A DNA stretch of 64,000 nucleotides, taken from Polaromonas sp. JS666 (GTDB taxonomy: Bacteria; Pseudomonadota; Gammaproteobacteria; Burkholderiales; Burkholderiaceae_C). The stretch is taken from contig NC_007948.1 in NCBI RefSeq assembly GCF_000013865.1, forward strand, positions 2,480,001-2,544,000, read 5' to 3'. Position 1 is the stretch's first letter; every line of letters starts with the position of its first letter. Both the position numbers and the translations under genes were made by a program. The notes beneath the pieces were generated by a model. That model saw nothing but the letters and a program-made list of their open reading frames with translations, was not told where the DNA came from and made no database searches. Of the stretch, positions 46,861 to 57,154 are shown in pieces.

Positions 46861-49767
46861 ATGTCCAGTACCACTACCGTCGCTGAATTCGCAGCTGAAT
46901 TGAATAAACCCACCGCCACCCTGATCGAGCAGTTGACCAGCGCGGGCGTCGCCAAGGTGCAGGCCAGCGACCACCTGTCAGAAGTCGACAAGCAGAAGCT
47001 GCTTGGCTATCTGCAGGCCAGCCATGGCACCGTGACGGCCGAGCGAAAAAAAATCACGCTGGTGAAGAAATCCACCACCGAGATCAAGCAGGCTGACGCC
47101 ACGGGCAAGGCTCGTACCATCCAGGTGGAGGTTCGCAAGAAACGAACCTTCGTCAAGCGAGAGGACGGCTCTGACCTGCCTGCCGAGGAAGTTCAACCTG
47201 AAGTGGTGGCTGCGCCGCAGGTTCCCGTGATTGATGACGCCGAACTGATTCGCCGTGAAGAAGAAGCGAGCCGCCACGCCGAATTGCTGCGCCGCCAGGA
47301 AGCAGAACTGGCAGAAAAGCGCCGTTTGCGGGAAGAGCTGGATGCCAAAGAAGCCGCCCGCGAACTGGAACGCCAGGCTGCGGCGGAAAGCGCCAAGGCA
47401 GCCGCCGAGGCGGCTGAAGCCGCCAAAAAAGCCAAGCCCGTGACCGGGAAGGCCAAGGAAGTGGCCCAGCCTGCCGGCGCCGAGGCTTCCCGTGCTGCAG
47501 CCGAGACAGCGGTCGCAGAAGAAGCGGCCGCCACCAAGGCTGCCGATGCTGCAGTTGTACAGGCCGCTGCCAAGGCCAAGGCCACGGCAGAATTCCAGGC
47601 CGATGCCGCCAAGGCACAGGACCTGCAGGAACGTCGTCGCAAGGCCGAGGCCGAAGCCGCGGGAATTCGGGCAATGATGTCTGCGCCCAAGCGCGTACTG
47701 GTTCCGCATGTGGATCCCAAGGCCGCCATCAAGGGCACCTTGCACAAGCCAGCGGTTGCGCCAGGCGCAGCCAAGCCCGCCGCAGCGGCGGGAGCACCGG
47801 GTGCACCGGGTGCTGCAGGCAAAAAGGAAGTCAAGTCGGAGAACCTTTCTTCGACCTGGAAAGACGACGCCGCCAAGAAAAAGGGCATTCCCAGCCGTGG
47901 TGCGACGGCGGTTCCCGGACGCGGAAACTTCCGCAGCGGCCCGCGTGGCCGTCGCAGCAACGATCGCGATGCCCGTCCCGAGTCCACCTTCGTCGCGCCC
48001 ACAGAGTTCAAGGTGATCGAGGTTCATGTGCCCGAGACCATCACCGTGGCGGAACTGGCGCACAAGATGAGCGTCAAGTCCTCTGAGGTGATCAAGCATC
48101 TGATGAAGCTCGGCCAGATGGTCACCATCAACCAGCCGCTGGACCAGGACACTGCCATGATCGTGGTGGAGGAAATGGGCCACAAGGCGATTACCGCCGC
48201 GCTGGATGATCCGGAAGCGTTCACCGACGACGACGTGCAGGGCCAGCAGGCAGAAGCGCTGCCGCGCGCGCCGGTGGTGACCGTCATGGGTCACGTCGAC
48301 CACGGAAAAACTTCGCTGCTCGACTACATCCGCCGCGCGAAAGTGGCCGCAGGTGAGGCCGGCGGCATTACCCAGCACATTGGTGCGTACCACGTGGAAA
48401 CGCCACGCGGCATGATCTCCTTCCTGGACACGCCGGGTCACGAGGCGTTCACCGCCATGCGTGCCCGTGGCGCGCAGGCGACCGATATCGTGATTCTGGT
48501 GGTGGCCGCTGATGACGGCGTGATGCCGCAAACCAAGGAGGCTATCAAGCACGCCAAGGCAGCCGGCGTTCCCATCGTGGTGGCGATCAACAAGATCGAC
48601 AAGGCTGATGCCAACATGGACCGGGTCAAGGGCGAACTGGTCACCGAAGAAGTCATTCCGGAAGAGTTTGGCGGCGAATCTCCATTCGTGGGCGTATCAG
48701 CCCGTACCGGCGAAGGTGTCGACACGCTGCTGGAGCAGGTGCTGCTGCAGGCCGAGGTGCTGGAGCTCCGCGCGCCGGTGGAAGCACTGGCCAAGGGCCT
48801 GGTCATTGAAGCCCAGCTCGACAAGGGCCGGGGCCCGGTCGCTACCGTGCTGATTCAGTCCGGCACGCTGAAAACCGGTGACGTGGTGCTGGCCGGCTCG
48901 ACCTATGGCCGCGTGCGTGCCATGCTCGACGAGAACGGCAAACCGATCAAGACCGCGGGTCCTTCCATTCCGGTGGAGATTCAGGGTCTGACCGAAGTGC
49001 CTCAGGCCGGTGACGAATTCATGGTGATGACGGACGAGCGCCGCGCCCGCGAAATCGCCACCTACCGCGCCGGCAAGTTCCGCAATACCAAGCTGGCCAA
49101 GCAGCAGGCTTCCAAACTGGAAAACATGTTTTCCGACATCTCGGCCGGCGAGGTCAAGATGCTGCCCATCATCATCAAGGCCGATGTGCAGGGCTCACAG
49201 GAGGCGCTCGCGCAGTCGCTGCTCAAGCTCTCGACCGATGAGGTCAAGGTTCAGCTGGTTTACTCCGGCGTCGGTGGTATTTCTGAATCCGACGTGAACC
49301 TGGCCATTGCGTCCAAAGCCGTGCTGATCGGGTTCAACACCCGTGCCGACGCGCAGGCGCGCAAACAGGCCGAGAACAATGGCATCGACATTCGCTACTA
49401 CAACATCATTTATGACGCTGTGGACGAGCTCAAGGCCGCCATGTCAGGCATGCTGACGCCCGACAAGAAGGAAGAAGTCATTGGTACCGCCGAGATCCGC
49501 CAGGTGTTCAAGGTCAGCAAGATCGGCTCGATCGCCGGCTGTATGGTCACCGCGGGCATTGTTCGCCGCACGGCCCGGTTGCGCCTGTTGCGTGACAACG
49601 TGGTCATCTTCACGGGTGAACTCGACTCGCTCAAGCGCTTCAAGGACGACGTCAAGGAAGTCAAGGAAAGCTTTGAGTGCGGCTTGAACATCAAGAACTA
49701 CAACGACATCCAGGAAGGCGATATTCTGGAGTTCTTCGAGATCAAGGAAGTGGCTCGTACCTTGTAA
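46861..49767 (+). CDS. infB: Translation initiation factor IF-2
   Basis: A 968-residue IF-2. The N-terminal IF2-N module ([20 protein letters not shown]) is followed by a long Ala/Glu/Lys-rich linker (about residues 120-290) with coiled-coil character, and then the second IF2-N module. The GTPase domain follows: [17 protein letters not shown] and NKIDK. C1 and C2 domains finish with [16 protein letters not shown]. It brings initiator tRNA to the 30S subunit. The frame begins at 46786, but the ATG at 46861 starts the conserved sequence and lies 28 bases after the nusA stop. Confidence 0.97.
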   Translation: MSSTTTVAEFAAELNKPTATLIEQLTSAGVAKVQASDHLSEVDKQKLLGYLQASHGTVTAERKKITLVKKSTTEIKQADATGKARTIQVEVRKKRTFVKREDGSDLPAEEVQPEVVAAPQVPVIDDAELIRREEEASRHAELLRRQEAELAEKRRLREELDAKEAARELERQAAAESAKAAAEAAEAAKKAKPVTGKAKEVAQPAGAEASRAAAETAVAEEAAATKAADAAVVQAAAKAKATAEFQADAAKAQDLQERRRKAEAEAAGIRAMMSAPKRVLVPHVDPKAAIKGTLHKPAVAPGAAKPAAAAGAPGAPGAAGKKEVKSENLSSTWKDDAAKKKGIPSRGATAVPGRGNFRSGPRGRRSNDRDARPESTFVAPTEFKVIEVHVPETITVAELAHKMSVKSSEVIKHLMKLGQMVTINQPLDQDTAMIVVEEMGHKAITAALDDPEAFTDDDVQGQQAEALPRAPVVTVMGHVDHGKTSLLDYIRRAKVAAGEAGGITQHIGAYHVETPRGMISFLDTPGHEAFTAMRARGAQATDIVILVVAADDGVMPQTKEAIKHAKAAGVPIVVAINKIDKADANMDRVKGELVTEEVIPEEFGGESPFVGVSARTGEGVDTLLEQVLLQAEVLELRAPVEALAKGLVIEAQLDKGRGPVATVLIQSGTLKTGDVVLAGSTYGRVRAMLDENGKPIKTAGPSIPVEIQGLTEVPQAGDEFMVMTDERRAREIATYRAGKFRNTKLAKQQASKLENMFSDISAGEVKMLPIIIKADVQGSQEALAQSLLKLSTDEVKVQLVYSGVGGISESDVNLAIASKAVLIGFNTRADAQARKQAENNGIDIRYYNIIYDAVDELKAAMSGMLTPDKKEEVIGTAEIRQVFKVSKIGSIAGCMVTAGIVRRTARLRLLRDNVVIFTGELDSLKRFKDDVKEVKESFECGLNIKNYNDIQEGDILEFFEIKEVARTL

Positions 49768-49777
49768 GCAAAATACT

Positions 49778-49809
49778 GGCAGTCGACCGGCCCTTCGGGG
49801 CTGGCTGCC
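49778..49809 (+). other. UUCG-capped intergenic hairpin between infB and rbfA
   Basis: GGCAG, then CC-GGCCC, a TTCG loop, GGGC-TGG and CTGCC form a stable stem with small bulges. No T-run follows, so it is not a standard terminator. It may set mRNA stability or processing between infB and rbfA. Confidence 0.6.
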
Positions 49810-49846
49810 GTCCTGATTGATCATTACAAGCCCAGACCTTTGTTCC

Positions 49847-50215
49847 ATGCGTAAAAAATCATCCACCCCCAACCGCGGCTTTCGCGTTGCCGATCAGATC
49901 CAGCGGGATCTGACGGAGCTGATCGCGCGCGAGCTGAAAGACCCGCGGGTCGGGATGGTGACCATTCAGGCGGTTGAAGTTACGCCCGACTATGCGCACG
50001 CCAAGGTGTTTTTCAGTGTACTGGTTGGTGACCCCAAAGCGTGCGAAGAAGCGCTCAATCAAGCCGCTGGTTTTTTGCGCAACGGCCTGTTCAAGCGCCT
50101 GATGACGCACACGGTGCCCACCCTGCATTTCCACTTTGACCGTACCACCGAACGTGCGGCAGACATGAACGCCTTGATTGCCAAGGCGGTTTCTTCCCGC
50201 GCAAAAGACGACTGA
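49847..50215 (+). CDS. rbfA: 30S ribosome-binding factor RbfA
   Basis: A 122-residue protein. [20 protein letters not shown] and [20 protein letters not shown] are standard RbfA blocks. It matures the 16S rRNA 5' end in late 30S assembly and matters for cold growth. The ATG at 49847 is chosen because the preceding codons in the frame (from 49817) are unlike the family. It sits in the usual infB-rbfA-truB order. Confidence 0.95.
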   Translation: MRKKSSTPNRGFRVADQIQRDLTELIARELKDPRVGMVTIQAVEVTPDYAHAKVFFSVLVGDPKACEEALNQAAGFLRNGLFKRLMTHTVPTLHFHFDRTTERAADMNALIAKAVSSRAKDD

Positions 50216-50230
50216 GTTCGCGCCGTTCCC

Positions 50231-50300
50231 CTTGACAGGTTCGGGGACAACGGTGCCAACGGAGCACGCGGGCGAGTCCCGTTCGCTGAGCCTGTCGAAA
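50231..50300. repeat. REP-like inverted repeat between rbfA and truB
   Basis: CTTGACAGGTTCGGGGACAA and, 30 bases later, CGTTCGCTGAGCCTGTCGAA are roughly complementary arms. The GACAGGTTC core is shared with the element at 32572-32640. It ends 4 bases before the truB ATG. Confidence 0.8.
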
Positions 50301-50304
50301 CTTT

Positions 50305-51318
50305 ATGACGCAAACCTCTACTCATCGCCAGAAGATTCAGCGACGTCCCGTGCACGGCGTGCTGCTGCTCGACAAGCCGCTGGGCCTGTCGAGCAACCAG
50401 GCGCTGCAAAAAGCCAAATGGCTGTTGCGCGCCGACAAGGCCGGGCATACCGGTACGCTGGATCCGCTGGCCACTGGCGTGCTGCCGCTGTGCTTTGGGG
50501 CGGCGACCAAATTCAGCCAGATCCAGTTGGACGCCGACAAGACGTATGAAGCCGTGCTCCTGCTGGGCCGGAAAACCACGACGGCTGATGCCGAGGGCGA
50601 CGTCATCGAGACGCGCCCCGTTCCCGAGATCACCCCCGAACTGCTGGCAACCCTGACCCGGCGTTTTACCGGCCCGCTGGCGCAGATTCCGCCCATGTAT
50701 TCCGCGCTCAAGAAAGACGGCAAGGCACTGTACGAATACGCGCGCAAAGGCGAAGACGTGGAGCGGGAAGCGCGCCACATCACGATTTACAAGCTGGATA
50801 TGGCTCTGACCCATGACGAGCGGGCGCCGGCAGCTATCAAAATCACCGTGACCTGCAGCAAGGGCACCTACATTCGCACGCTTGGTGAAGACATCGGCGA
50901 GGCGATCGGTTGCGGCGCTCACCTCGGGTCCCTGAGGCGGCTGGAGACCGGCGGCTATGTCGCTTCGCAGTGCGTGGGCCTGCCGGCGCTGGAAGCCATG
51001 AGCGAGCAGCAGCGCGAAGCCTGCCTGCTGCCAGTTCAATCACTCGTCGCCAACTATCCGGTTGTCACACTCGATGCCGATAATGCAGGGCGCTTTTTGA
51101 GCGGCCTGCGCCGTCGCGGCAGCCCCGGCCAATGGGGTCCGGACGCGGTGCTGGTGCAGGTGTACGGTAGCGACCCGGCGGCTTTTCTCGGCTCGGCCCA
51201 TGTCATGGCTGACGAGTTGATTCCGGGGCGCCTGCTCAGCCCGATTGAAATCCAGGACATGCTGGCCCCGCGTCCGCCTGTTATTTCCAACCCTGCGGCA
51301 AGCGCCGCAACGGCTTAG
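50305..51318 (+). CDS. truB: tRNA pseudouridine(55) synthase TruB
   Basis: A 337-residue TruB. The signature GVLLLDKPLGLSSNQALQKA and the catalytic aspartate in GHTGTLDPLATGVLPLCFGA are present, followed by PMYSALKKDGKALYEYARKG and CSKGTYIRTLGEDIGEAIG. It modifies U55 of the T loop in tRNAs and acts as a tRNA chaperone. A C-terminal extension (about 30 residues, ending PPVISNPAASAATA) goes beyond the usual PUA-like end. Confidence 0.96.
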   Translation: MTQTSTHRQKIQRRPVHGVLLLDKPLGLSSNQALQKAKWLLRADKAGHTGTLDPLATGVLPLCFGAATKFSQIQLDADKTYEAVLLLGRKTTTADAEGDVIETRPVPEITPELLATLTRRFTGPLAQIPPMYSALKKDGKALYEYARKGEDVEREARHITIYKLDMALTHDERAPAAIKITVTCSKGTYIRTLGEDIGEAIGCGAHLGSLRRLETGGYVASQCVGLPALEAMSEQQREACLLPVQSLVANYPVVTLDADNAGRFLSGLRRRGSPGQWGPDAVLVQVYGSDPAAFLGSAHVMADELIPGRLLSPIEIQDMLAPRPPVISNPAASAATA

Positions 51319-51351
51319 TGCCACCGATTTGAAGTTTTTAGAAAGCGAACC

Positions 51352-53175
51352 ATGAGTCATAAGCAAATCCGCAACATCGCCATCATCGCCCACGTGGACC
51401 ACGGCAAAACCACCATGGTTGACCAATTGCTGCGTCAGTCCGGCACCTTTGCCGAGCATGAAAAAGTGGTCGACACCGTGATGGACAACAACGCCATCGA
51501 AAAAGAGCGTGGCATTACGATTCTGGCCAAGAACTGCGCCGTGACCTGGGAAGGCACGCACATCAACATCGTCGATACCCCCGGCCACGCTGACTTCGGT
51601 GGCGAAGTGGAACGCGCCTTGTCCATGGTTGACGGTGTGGTGCTGCTGATCGATGCGCAGGAAGGCCCCATGCCCCAGACGCGCTTTGTGACCAAGAAAG
51701 CGCTGGCCCTGGGCCTGAAGCCCATCCTGGTGGTGAACAAGGTGGACAAGCCCGGTGCGCGCCCCGATTACGTGGTCAATGCCGCATTCGACCTGTTCGA
51801 CAAGCTCGGCGCCACCGATGAGCAGCTGGATTTTCCCGTGGTCTACGCTTCGGGCATTAACGGCTGGTCTTCGCTGGAAGAGGGTCCGCCAAACGAACAG
51901 TGGGGCCCCGACATGTCGGCCCTGTTCAATACCATCCTCAAGCATGTGCCTCACCAGGAAGGCGATCCAGCAGCGCCGCTACAGTTGCAAATTTCTGCGC
52001 TCGACTTTTCGACCTTCGTGGGGCGAATTGGCGTAGGCCGCATTAGCCAGGGCACGATCAAGCCCATGATGGACGTCGTGGTGATGGAAGGCCCGGATGG
52101 CAAGGCCGTCAAGGGCCGGATCAACCAGGTGTTGACCTTCCAGGGACTGGAGCGCGTGCAGGCCACGGACGCCGGTCCAGGCGAAATTGTGTTGATCAAC
52201 GGCCTCACTGACATCGGCATTGGCGTGACCATCACCGACCCGGCCAATCCGGCGCCGCTGCCCATGCTCAAGGTCGATGAACCGACCCTGACCATGAATT
52301 TCTGCGTCAACACCAGTCCGCTGGCCGGGCGCGAAGGCAAGTTTGTCACCAGCCGCCAGATCTGGGACCGCCTGCAAAAAGAGCTGCAACACAACGTGGC
52401 TCTGCGCGTCAAGGAAACCGACGAAGAGGGCATTTTTGAAGTCATGGGCCGCGGCGAGTTGCACTTGACCATCCTGCTGGAAAACATGCGCCGTGAAGGC
52501 TTCGAGCTGGCCGTGTCCAAGCCGCGCGTCGTTTACAAGGATGTGGACGGCGTGCGCCACGAGCCTATCGAGCTCGTGACAGCCGACATCGAGGAAACCC
52601 ATCAGGGCGGCGTGATGCAGGCTTTGGGCGAGCGCAAGGGCGACCTCGTCAACATGGAATCCGACGGCCGTGGCCGTGTGCGCTTGGAATACCGCATCCC
52701 GGCGCGTGGCCTGATCGGTTTCACCAACGAATTCCTGAACCTGACTCGCGGCTCCGGCCTGATCTCCAACATCTTCGACAGCTACGAGCCGCACAAGGGC
52801 GAGATCGGCGGCCGCAAAAACGGCGTGCTGATCTCCATGGACGATGGTGAAATCTTCACCTACGCGCTGGGCAAGCTGGACGACCGCGGCCGCATGTTCG
52901 TGCGGGCCAACGACCCGGTGTATGAAGGCATGATCGTCGGCATCCACAGCCGGGACAATGATCTGGTCGTCAACGCCACGCGTACCAAGCAGCTGACCAA
53001 CTTCCGCGTTAGCGGCAAGGAAGACGCGGTCAAGATCACGCCGCCTATCGAACTGACGCTGGAATACGGCGTGGAGTTCATCGAAGAAGACGAACTGGTT
53101 GAAATCACGCCCAAGTCTGTTCGCCTGCGCAAGCGCCACCTGAAGGAAAGTGATCGCAAGCGCGCTGGAAGGTAA
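51352..53175 (+). CDS. typA: Ribosome-associated translational GTPase TypA/BipA
   Basis: A 607-residue TypA. GTPase motifs: AHVDHGKTTMVDQL, DTPGHADFGGE and NKVDKPGARP. The order of EF-G-like domains III and V and the TypA-specific C-terminal domain (AVKITPPIELTLEYGVEFIE, then EDELVEITPKSVRLRKRHL) matches the family. It binds ribosomes under stress or cold and aids assembly. It follows truB by 33 bases. Its TAA is followed at once by a family A repeat and then by a terminator. Confidence 0.97.
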   Translation: MSHKQIRNIAIIAHVDHGKTTMVDQLLRQSGTFAEHEKVVDTVMDNNAIEKERGITILAKNCAVTWEGTHINIVDTPGHADFGGEVERALSMVDGVVLLIDAQEGPMPQTRFVTKKALALGLKPILVVNKVDKPGARPDYVVNAAFDLFDKLGATDEQLDFPVVYASGINGWSSLEEGPPNEQWGPDMSALFNTILKHVPHQEGDPAAPLQLQISALDFSTFVGRIGVGRISQGTIKPMMDVVVMEGPDGKAVKGRINQVLTFQGLERVQATDAGPGEIVLINGLTDIGIGVTITDPANPAPLPMLKVDEPTLTMNFCVNTSPLAGREGKFVTSRQIWDRLQKELQHNVALRVKETDEEGIFEVMGRGELHLTILLENMRREGFELAVSKPRVVYKDVDGVRHEPIELVTADIEETHQGGVMQALGERKGDLVNMESDGRGRVRLEYRIPARGLIGFTNEFLNLTRGSGLISNIFDSYEPHKGEIGGRKNGVLISMDDGEIFTYALGKLDDRGRMFVRANDPVYEGMIVGIHSRDNDLVVNATRTKQLTNFRVSGKEDAVKITPPIELTLEYGVEFIEEDELVEITPKSVRLRKRHLKESDRKRAGR

Positions 53176-53271
53176 GCCCCCACGGTCGCTCACTGCGTGT
53201 AGCTTCCTGCCCCCCTGGGGGACGCTGCGCCTGCGGTCTGGCAAAGCCAGTCCCGCGGCCCCTGCTGGGTT
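53176..53271 (+). repeat. GC-rich stop-adjacent repeat, family A copy 3
   Basis: It starts after the typA stop (TAAGCCCCCACGGTCGCTCA) and includes CTGCCCCCCTGGGGGACGCT, GCGCCTGCGGTCTGGCAAAG and CCCGCGGCCCCTGC. It is very similar to the copy after yejA. Confidence 0.9.
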
Positions 53272-53329
53272 TAAATCCACGGGGCGCGTCCGCTGAGGCC
53301 GGTGGCTTGAGGTTCGCCGCTTGAAGACC

Positions 53330-53369
53330 AGGCCGCTGCGCGAAAAGCTCCAGCGGCCTTTTTATTTTT
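53330..53369 (+). terminator. Rho-independent terminator after typA
   Basis: AGGCCGCTG / CAGCGGCCT is a 9-bp stem with a 12-base loop followed by TTTTATTTTT. It closes the translation operon before the DMT transporter gene. Confidence 0.92.
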
Positions 53370-53404
53370 GCACTGATGGCCGCTGAATCTGTCCCTGTCA
53401 TTCC

Positions 53405-54280
53405 ATGAAACTAACGCATTCCAAAGCCGTTGCCTTGATGATCCTCGTGACCCTGATGTGGTCGATCGCGGGCGTTGTCACGCGCCACCTGGAATCCGCC
53501 CGCAGCTTTGAAATCACCTTCTGGCGCAGTTTTTTCACCGTGCTCTCACTGCTGGTGATCCTGCCGGTGTTCCAGGGCAGGGCGGTGTTTTCAAAGATCC
53601 GCCAGGGCGGCATCACGTTCTGGCTTTCCGGCATTTGCTGGAGCGTGATGTTCACCGCCTTCATGGTGGCGCTCACCTTGACCACGGTGGCCAATGTGCT
53701 GGTGACCATGGCGATCGGGCCCTTCCTCACCGCGCTGCTGGCGCGCATCTTCATCGGTCACCGCATCCCCCCGCGAACCTGGTTTGCCATTGCCATGGCC
53801 GGTGCCGGCATTGCCTGGATGTACGGCGGGCAAATGGATCTGGCCAGCCATCTCGGCGGCACGCTGGTGGCACTGCTGGTGCCGCTGGCAGGCGCCAGCA
53901 ACTGGACCCTCGTGCAGCATGGCCATGCGCACGGCCAGAGAATTGACCTGGTTCCCGCCGTGCTGCTGGGGGCGGTTGTTTCCTCGCTGGTGACCCTGCC
54001 GCTGTCGCTTCCCTTCTCGGCCACCCCGCACGACCTGGGTCTGCTGGCACTGCTGGGGCTGGTTCAGCTGGCCATTCCCTGCGTGCTGTCCGTGCTGTGT
54101 GCCAGTGTATTGAAAGCGCCTGAAGTGGCGTTGCTGGCCTTGCTGGAGGTGATTTTTGGCATTCTTCTGGCCTGGATCGGTGCCAATGAAGTGCCCGGGG
54201 CCAGCGTGCTGACGGGTGGGGCGCTGGTGATCGCTGCACTGGTCTTGAATGAACTGATTGGATGGAGGCAACGAGCATGA
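53405..54280 (+). CDS. EamA/DMT family transporter
   Basis: A 291-residue inner-membrane protein of the drug/metabolite transporter superfamily, made of two EamA repeats with about ten helices. The first begins KAVALMILVTLMWSIAGVVT, then RHLESARSFEITFWRSFFTV, and the second SHLGGTLVALLVPLAGASNW. The substrate is unknown; members export amino acids, purines or other metabolites. The stop overlaps the start of the following crotonase-fold gene by four bases (ATGA). Confidence 0.92.
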   Translation: MKLTHSKAVALMILVTLMWSIAGVVTRHLESARSFEITFWRSFFTVLSLLVILPVFQGRAVFSKIRQGGITFWLSGICWSVMFTAFMVALTLTTVANVLVTMAIGPFLTALLARIFIGHRIPPRTWFAIAMAGAGIAWMYGGQMDLASHLGGTLVALLVPLAGASNWTLVQHGHAHGQRIDLVPAVLLGAVVSSLVTLPLSLPFSATPHDLGLLALLGLVQLAIPCVLSVLCASVLKAPEVALLALLEVIFGILLAWIGANEVPGASVLTGGALVIAALVLNELIGWRQRA

Positions 54281-55461
54281 ATGAAAAAAGCACCAGCGCG
54301 AAAGACCGCGACGTGGCCGGGAAGACGGCAAGCCAGGAGGCGGGCGCAGGCATCAAAAGCGACATTCTGGTGGAGCGGCGCGGAAGCGCCGGGCTGATCA
54401 CGCTGAACCGGCCCAAGGCACTCAATGCCCTGTCGCTGCAAATGGTCAGGGATCTTTCGAGCATCCTGCGGACCTGGCGGGACGACCCGTCTGTTCTGCT
54501 GGTGGCAATCCGCGGTACCAACAAGATTGGCCGGCCAGGCACTCCGGAGAGCCTGTTTGGCGGATTTTGTGCCGGCGGGGATATCCGGTTTTTCCACCAG
54601 GCCGCGCTGGCAGGGGATTCTGCGGCACTGGACGATTTTTTTACCGAGGAATACACCCTCAACCACCTGATTCACAACTATCCTAAACCTTACATCGCCT
54701 TCATGGACGGTACGGTGATGGGCGGCGGGATGGGGATCAGTCAGGGGGCCAAAGTTCGCATCGTCACCGAACACACCAAAATGGCCATGCCCGAGACCCA
54801 GATCGGTCTGTTTCCCGACGTCGGAGGCGGCTACTTCCTGAGCCGTTGCCCGGGACACGCCGGCGAATACCTGGCGCTGACCGGGGAGGTGATCGGTGCC
54901 GACGCAGCCATTGCCTTCGGACTGGCAGACATCAAGCGTGATGCCGCACGGCTACCGGAGCTGTGGAACGAGCTGGGCAACCGGCCATTCACCTCAGCCT
55001 CTGACGTGCAGGCATGGATTGCTACTGAATTGATAGCTGAAAGCCCCGGTAAAAATGGGGTTGACAGCAAAATCGACGCCTGTTTTTCACTGCTCAGGGT
55101 GAAGCACATCATCGATGCGCTGGAGGGGGCCGAGGATCCGTGGGCGGCGAAAACTGCGGCCAAACTGCGCACACGCTCGCCGCTGATGCTGCATGTGACG
55201 CTGGAGCAGATTCGCCGGGCGCGCGGAATGAGCCTGGCCGACGATTTGCGCATGGAGCGGGACATGGTGCATCACTGCTTTCACCTGCATCCCGGCGCAC
55301 AAAGCGAGACGGTTGAGGGCATACGCGCGCTGGCCATCGACAAGGACTACAAGCCCCGGTGGAATCCGGCACGCATTGAGGACGTGAAGCCGGGCATGGC
55401 AGATGCCTTTTTTGCCAGTCCCTGGACTGCAGAACTGCACCCGCTACGCGATCTTTGCTGA
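54277..55461 (+). CDS. Enoyl-CoA hydratase/isomerase family protein, 3-hydroxyisobutyryl-CoA hydrolase-like
   Basis: A 394-residue crotonase-fold protein. ITLNRPKALNALSLQMVRDL starts the fold. FCAGGDIRFFHQAALAGDSA and YIAFMDGTVMGGGMGISQGA carry the oxyanion hole residues. MAMPETQIGLFPDVGGGYFL and the long C-terminal extension (MHVTLEQIRRARGMSLADDL; WNPARIEDV) point to 3-hydroxyisobutyryl-CoA hydrolases of valine breakdown. The ATG at 54277 is preferred because GGAGG lies 8 bases before it. A short repeat (55021-55038) is translated within a variable loop. It is coupled to the DMT transporter gene. Confidence 0.9.
   Translation: MNEKSTSAKDRDVAGKTASQEAGAGIKSDILVERRGSAGLITLNRPKALNALSLQMVRDLSSILRTWRDDPSVLLVAIRGTNKIGRPGTPESLFGGFCAGGDIRFFHQAALAGDSAALDDFFTEEYTLNHLIHNYPKPYIAFMDGTVMGGGMGISQGAKVRIVTEHTKMAMPETQIGLFPDVGGGYFLSRCPGHAGEYLALTGEVIGADAAIAFGLADIKRDAARLPELWNELGNRPFTSASDVQAWIATELIAESPGKNGVDSKIDACFSLLRVKHIIDALEGAEDPWAAKTAAKLRTRSPLMLHVTLEQIRRARGMSLADDLRMERDMVHHCFHLHPGAQSETVEGIRALAIDKDYKPRWNPARIEDVKPGMADAFFASPWTAELHPLRDLC
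55021..55038. repeat. Short dispersed repeat GCTACTGAATTGATAGCT in a coding region
   Basis: On the minus strand it reads AGCTATCAATTCAGTAGC, like the copy at 23931. It lies in the crotonase-fold gene, in a loop that reads TELIAESPGKNGVDSK. Confidence 0.55.
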
Positions 55462-55611
55462 GGTGTCCATTCGCCAAAGGTTTGGGCGGCGCGTGGGCCT
55501 GGACAAAACAGGAAGTTCATCCCGCCCTGAAAGCGCCGGGAAATTAGAGTTGGCGTGGTGATGGAGCGAGATGCTTTAACCACGGTCAGACCGTCGGTCC
55601 CACGGATCGCC

Positions 55612-56352
55612 TTATTGAATAGAGGCGGAAACAGGGTCAGCGTCGATCGGCAAGCGCAGGCGCCGTCCGACTTTCAACTTGCCAAAGACATGCTGTAAAT
55701 GGGTTTTCACTGTGTTATCGCTGATGGTCATCGCTCGCGCAATCTCTTTGTTGGTCATGCCCAAGCCAACCCAATGAACCACTTCCCATTCCCTCTTCGT
55801 TAGAATTTCCGGTTCCAGTTCAGCCAATAAGTTGTGGTGACCGGGCCGATGCGACAACACTTCCAGCGCTTCTGCCATCAACTTGCGATTGATCCAGATA
55901 TCTCCAGCATGAACTACCCGAATGGCCTTCAGCCATTGCTCTGGCGGGGATTTTTTGGGTATCAGGCCTCTGACGCCGTGCGCCGTGGCATCAACCACCT
56001 GTCGAAGCCCCATAACGTCACAAAACAGGATCGTTTTTGTCTTCGGGCTGATCGTGTGTATACGAGGCAGCAGCGGCGATCCGTCATCGAATTGAAATCG
56101 CCAATCCAACAGGAAAACATCCGGTAACAAGCTTCGCGTGATGCGCAGGAGTTGCAGGGTATTTCTGACTTCATCTATCAGGCTGATATCCGCCTGAGAG
56201 GTCAAAGCAGCCCGCCAGGATTGATGAAGGGTGATGTCATCGCTGACATCCAGTACGGTAATAGTGGGCATGACATGTCGATCGTCATCCGAAATCGAGC
56301 CGGCGGTTGACTTCAGAGCCGATCTCCCCTTTTCTTTAACATTCTTTAACAT
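55612..56352 (-). CDS. LuxR-family response regulator (orphan)
   Basis: A 246-residue (or 219 if started at 56271) two-domain regulator. The N-terminal receiver-like domain has LDVSDD and the probable phospho-aspartate in PDVFLLDWRFQFDDG. The C-terminal LuxR helix-turn-helix reads LTKREWEVVHWVGLGMTNKE, then IARAMTISDNTVKTHLQHVF. No histidine kinase gene is adjacent. The start is uncertain: the ATG at 56352 has no ribosome site, while 56271 (MPTITVLDV) begins the receiver fold. Base composition is noticeably more AT-rich than the flanks, which suggests a recently acquired segment. It may control the secreted-protein genes beside it. Confidence 0.85.
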   Translation of the reverse strand: MLKNVKEKGRSALKSTAGSISDDDRHVMPTITVLDVSDDITLHQSWRAALTSQADISLIDEVRNTLQLLRITRSLLPDVFLLDWRFQFDDGSPLLPRIHTISPKTKTILFCDVMGLRQVVDATAHGVRGLIPKKSPPEQWLKAIRVVHAGDIWINRKLMAEALEVLSHRPGHHNLLAELEPEILTKREWEVVHWVGLGMTNKEIARAMTISDNTVKTHLQHVFGKLKVGRRLRLPIDADPVSASIQ

Positions 56353-56517
56353 TTCTACTTTAATCTTGAATAGATTTTCTAGCCATACGCCGGCGGCAAT
56401 GGTTGCCCATTTGTTGATACAAAATGTGTATTTGGTAAAATCCAGTGCGATTTTCCGGCGCGATGAAGCATGCGCATCGCCAGCCCTCTCACACGGCCGG
56501 TTCCCATCGATTCCGCG
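56353..56517. other. AT-rich intergenic segment upstream of the LuxR-type gene
   Basis: The region is unusually AT-rich for the window and probably holds the regulator's promoter on the minus strand. No specific box can be fixed with confidence. Confidence 0.5.
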
Positions 56518-57048
56518 TTAACGCGAAACCTGATTGATGGATAGCCGGCTTTCACCGCCTTCCGTTTGCATCCGGAGTGCTATCGTGCCGTCGGATATGT
56601 CGCCAGCAAACCTGGTAACCAGAATTTGACCTGTTGATGGCAGCCGGTGACGCGTGGAAAACGACAACTGGTTGCCCGCGATTTTTCCGTCCTCGATGCT
56701 GCCTTCCCCGACCGGGAAAGTGGCTGTGCCACTCAGTTGGCCGTCTGTCTCCCGCAGGTTAAAGCTGACTTGCACCCTGTTTCCACCGCCAACATCCAGC
56801 CCGCCGATCCAGCGACCGGTGACGCCGGCAGTTTCCGTCTTTTGCCCCGGCAGGCCAAAGGGCGACGCCAGCATGGCGGATTTTTCTCCCCCCATGTCAG
56901 CGGGAGCCTGCCCATTCGAAACCACTGCCGGGACTTCATGGCTGGTGCTCCCGACGTTCTGCCTGGTCACATACCATGACGATCCACCAAGGATGGTCAG
57001 CGCTACCAGCAGTACTGCAAAAGGTTTCCACCCTGACTTGTGATCCAT
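56518..57048 (-). CDS. Hypothetical membrane-anchored beta-rich protein
   Basis: A 176-residue protein with one N-terminal membrane segment (WKPFAVLLVALTILGGSSWY) and a predicted periplasmic beta domain: GRWIGGLDVGGGNRVQVSFN, LRETDGQLSGTATFPVGEGS and IEDGKIAGNQLSFSTRH. This repeating pattern resembles small secreted beta-barrel-like domains in diverse bacteria, but I cannot name a characterised family. It lies downstream, on the same strand, of the DUF11-like surface protein gene (107-base gap) and upstream of the LuxR-type gene. Confidence 0.75.
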   Translation of the reverse strand: MDHKSGWKPFAVLLVALTILGGSSWYVTRQNVGSTSHEVPAVVSNGQAPADMGGEKSAMLASPFGLPGQKTETAGVTGRWIGGLDVGGGNRVQVSFNLRETDGQLSGTATFPVGEGSIEDGKIAGNQLSFSTRHRLPSTGQILVTRFAGDISDGTIALRMQTEGGESRLSINQVSR

Positions 57049-57154
57049 GGCGATACCTCTTCAATGCAATGCGTTTAACAAGTTGACCAAATGGGGATGA
57101 CGACTTCAGTCGCCATCCCCGGTTGGTTTGGGTCAATGCCAAGTCGCTATGAAA

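Noticed and set aside
46978..48552. A 524-codon minus-strand open frame opposite infB
   Set aside because: Gly/Arg/Leu-rich antisense of the repetitive Ala/Glu/Lys-coding linker of IF-2.
50828..50845. A copy of the GCTATCAAAA repeat inside truB
   Set aside because: The bases code conserved TruB residues (AIKITVTCSKGTYI) that are expected at this place, so a repeat need not be invoked.
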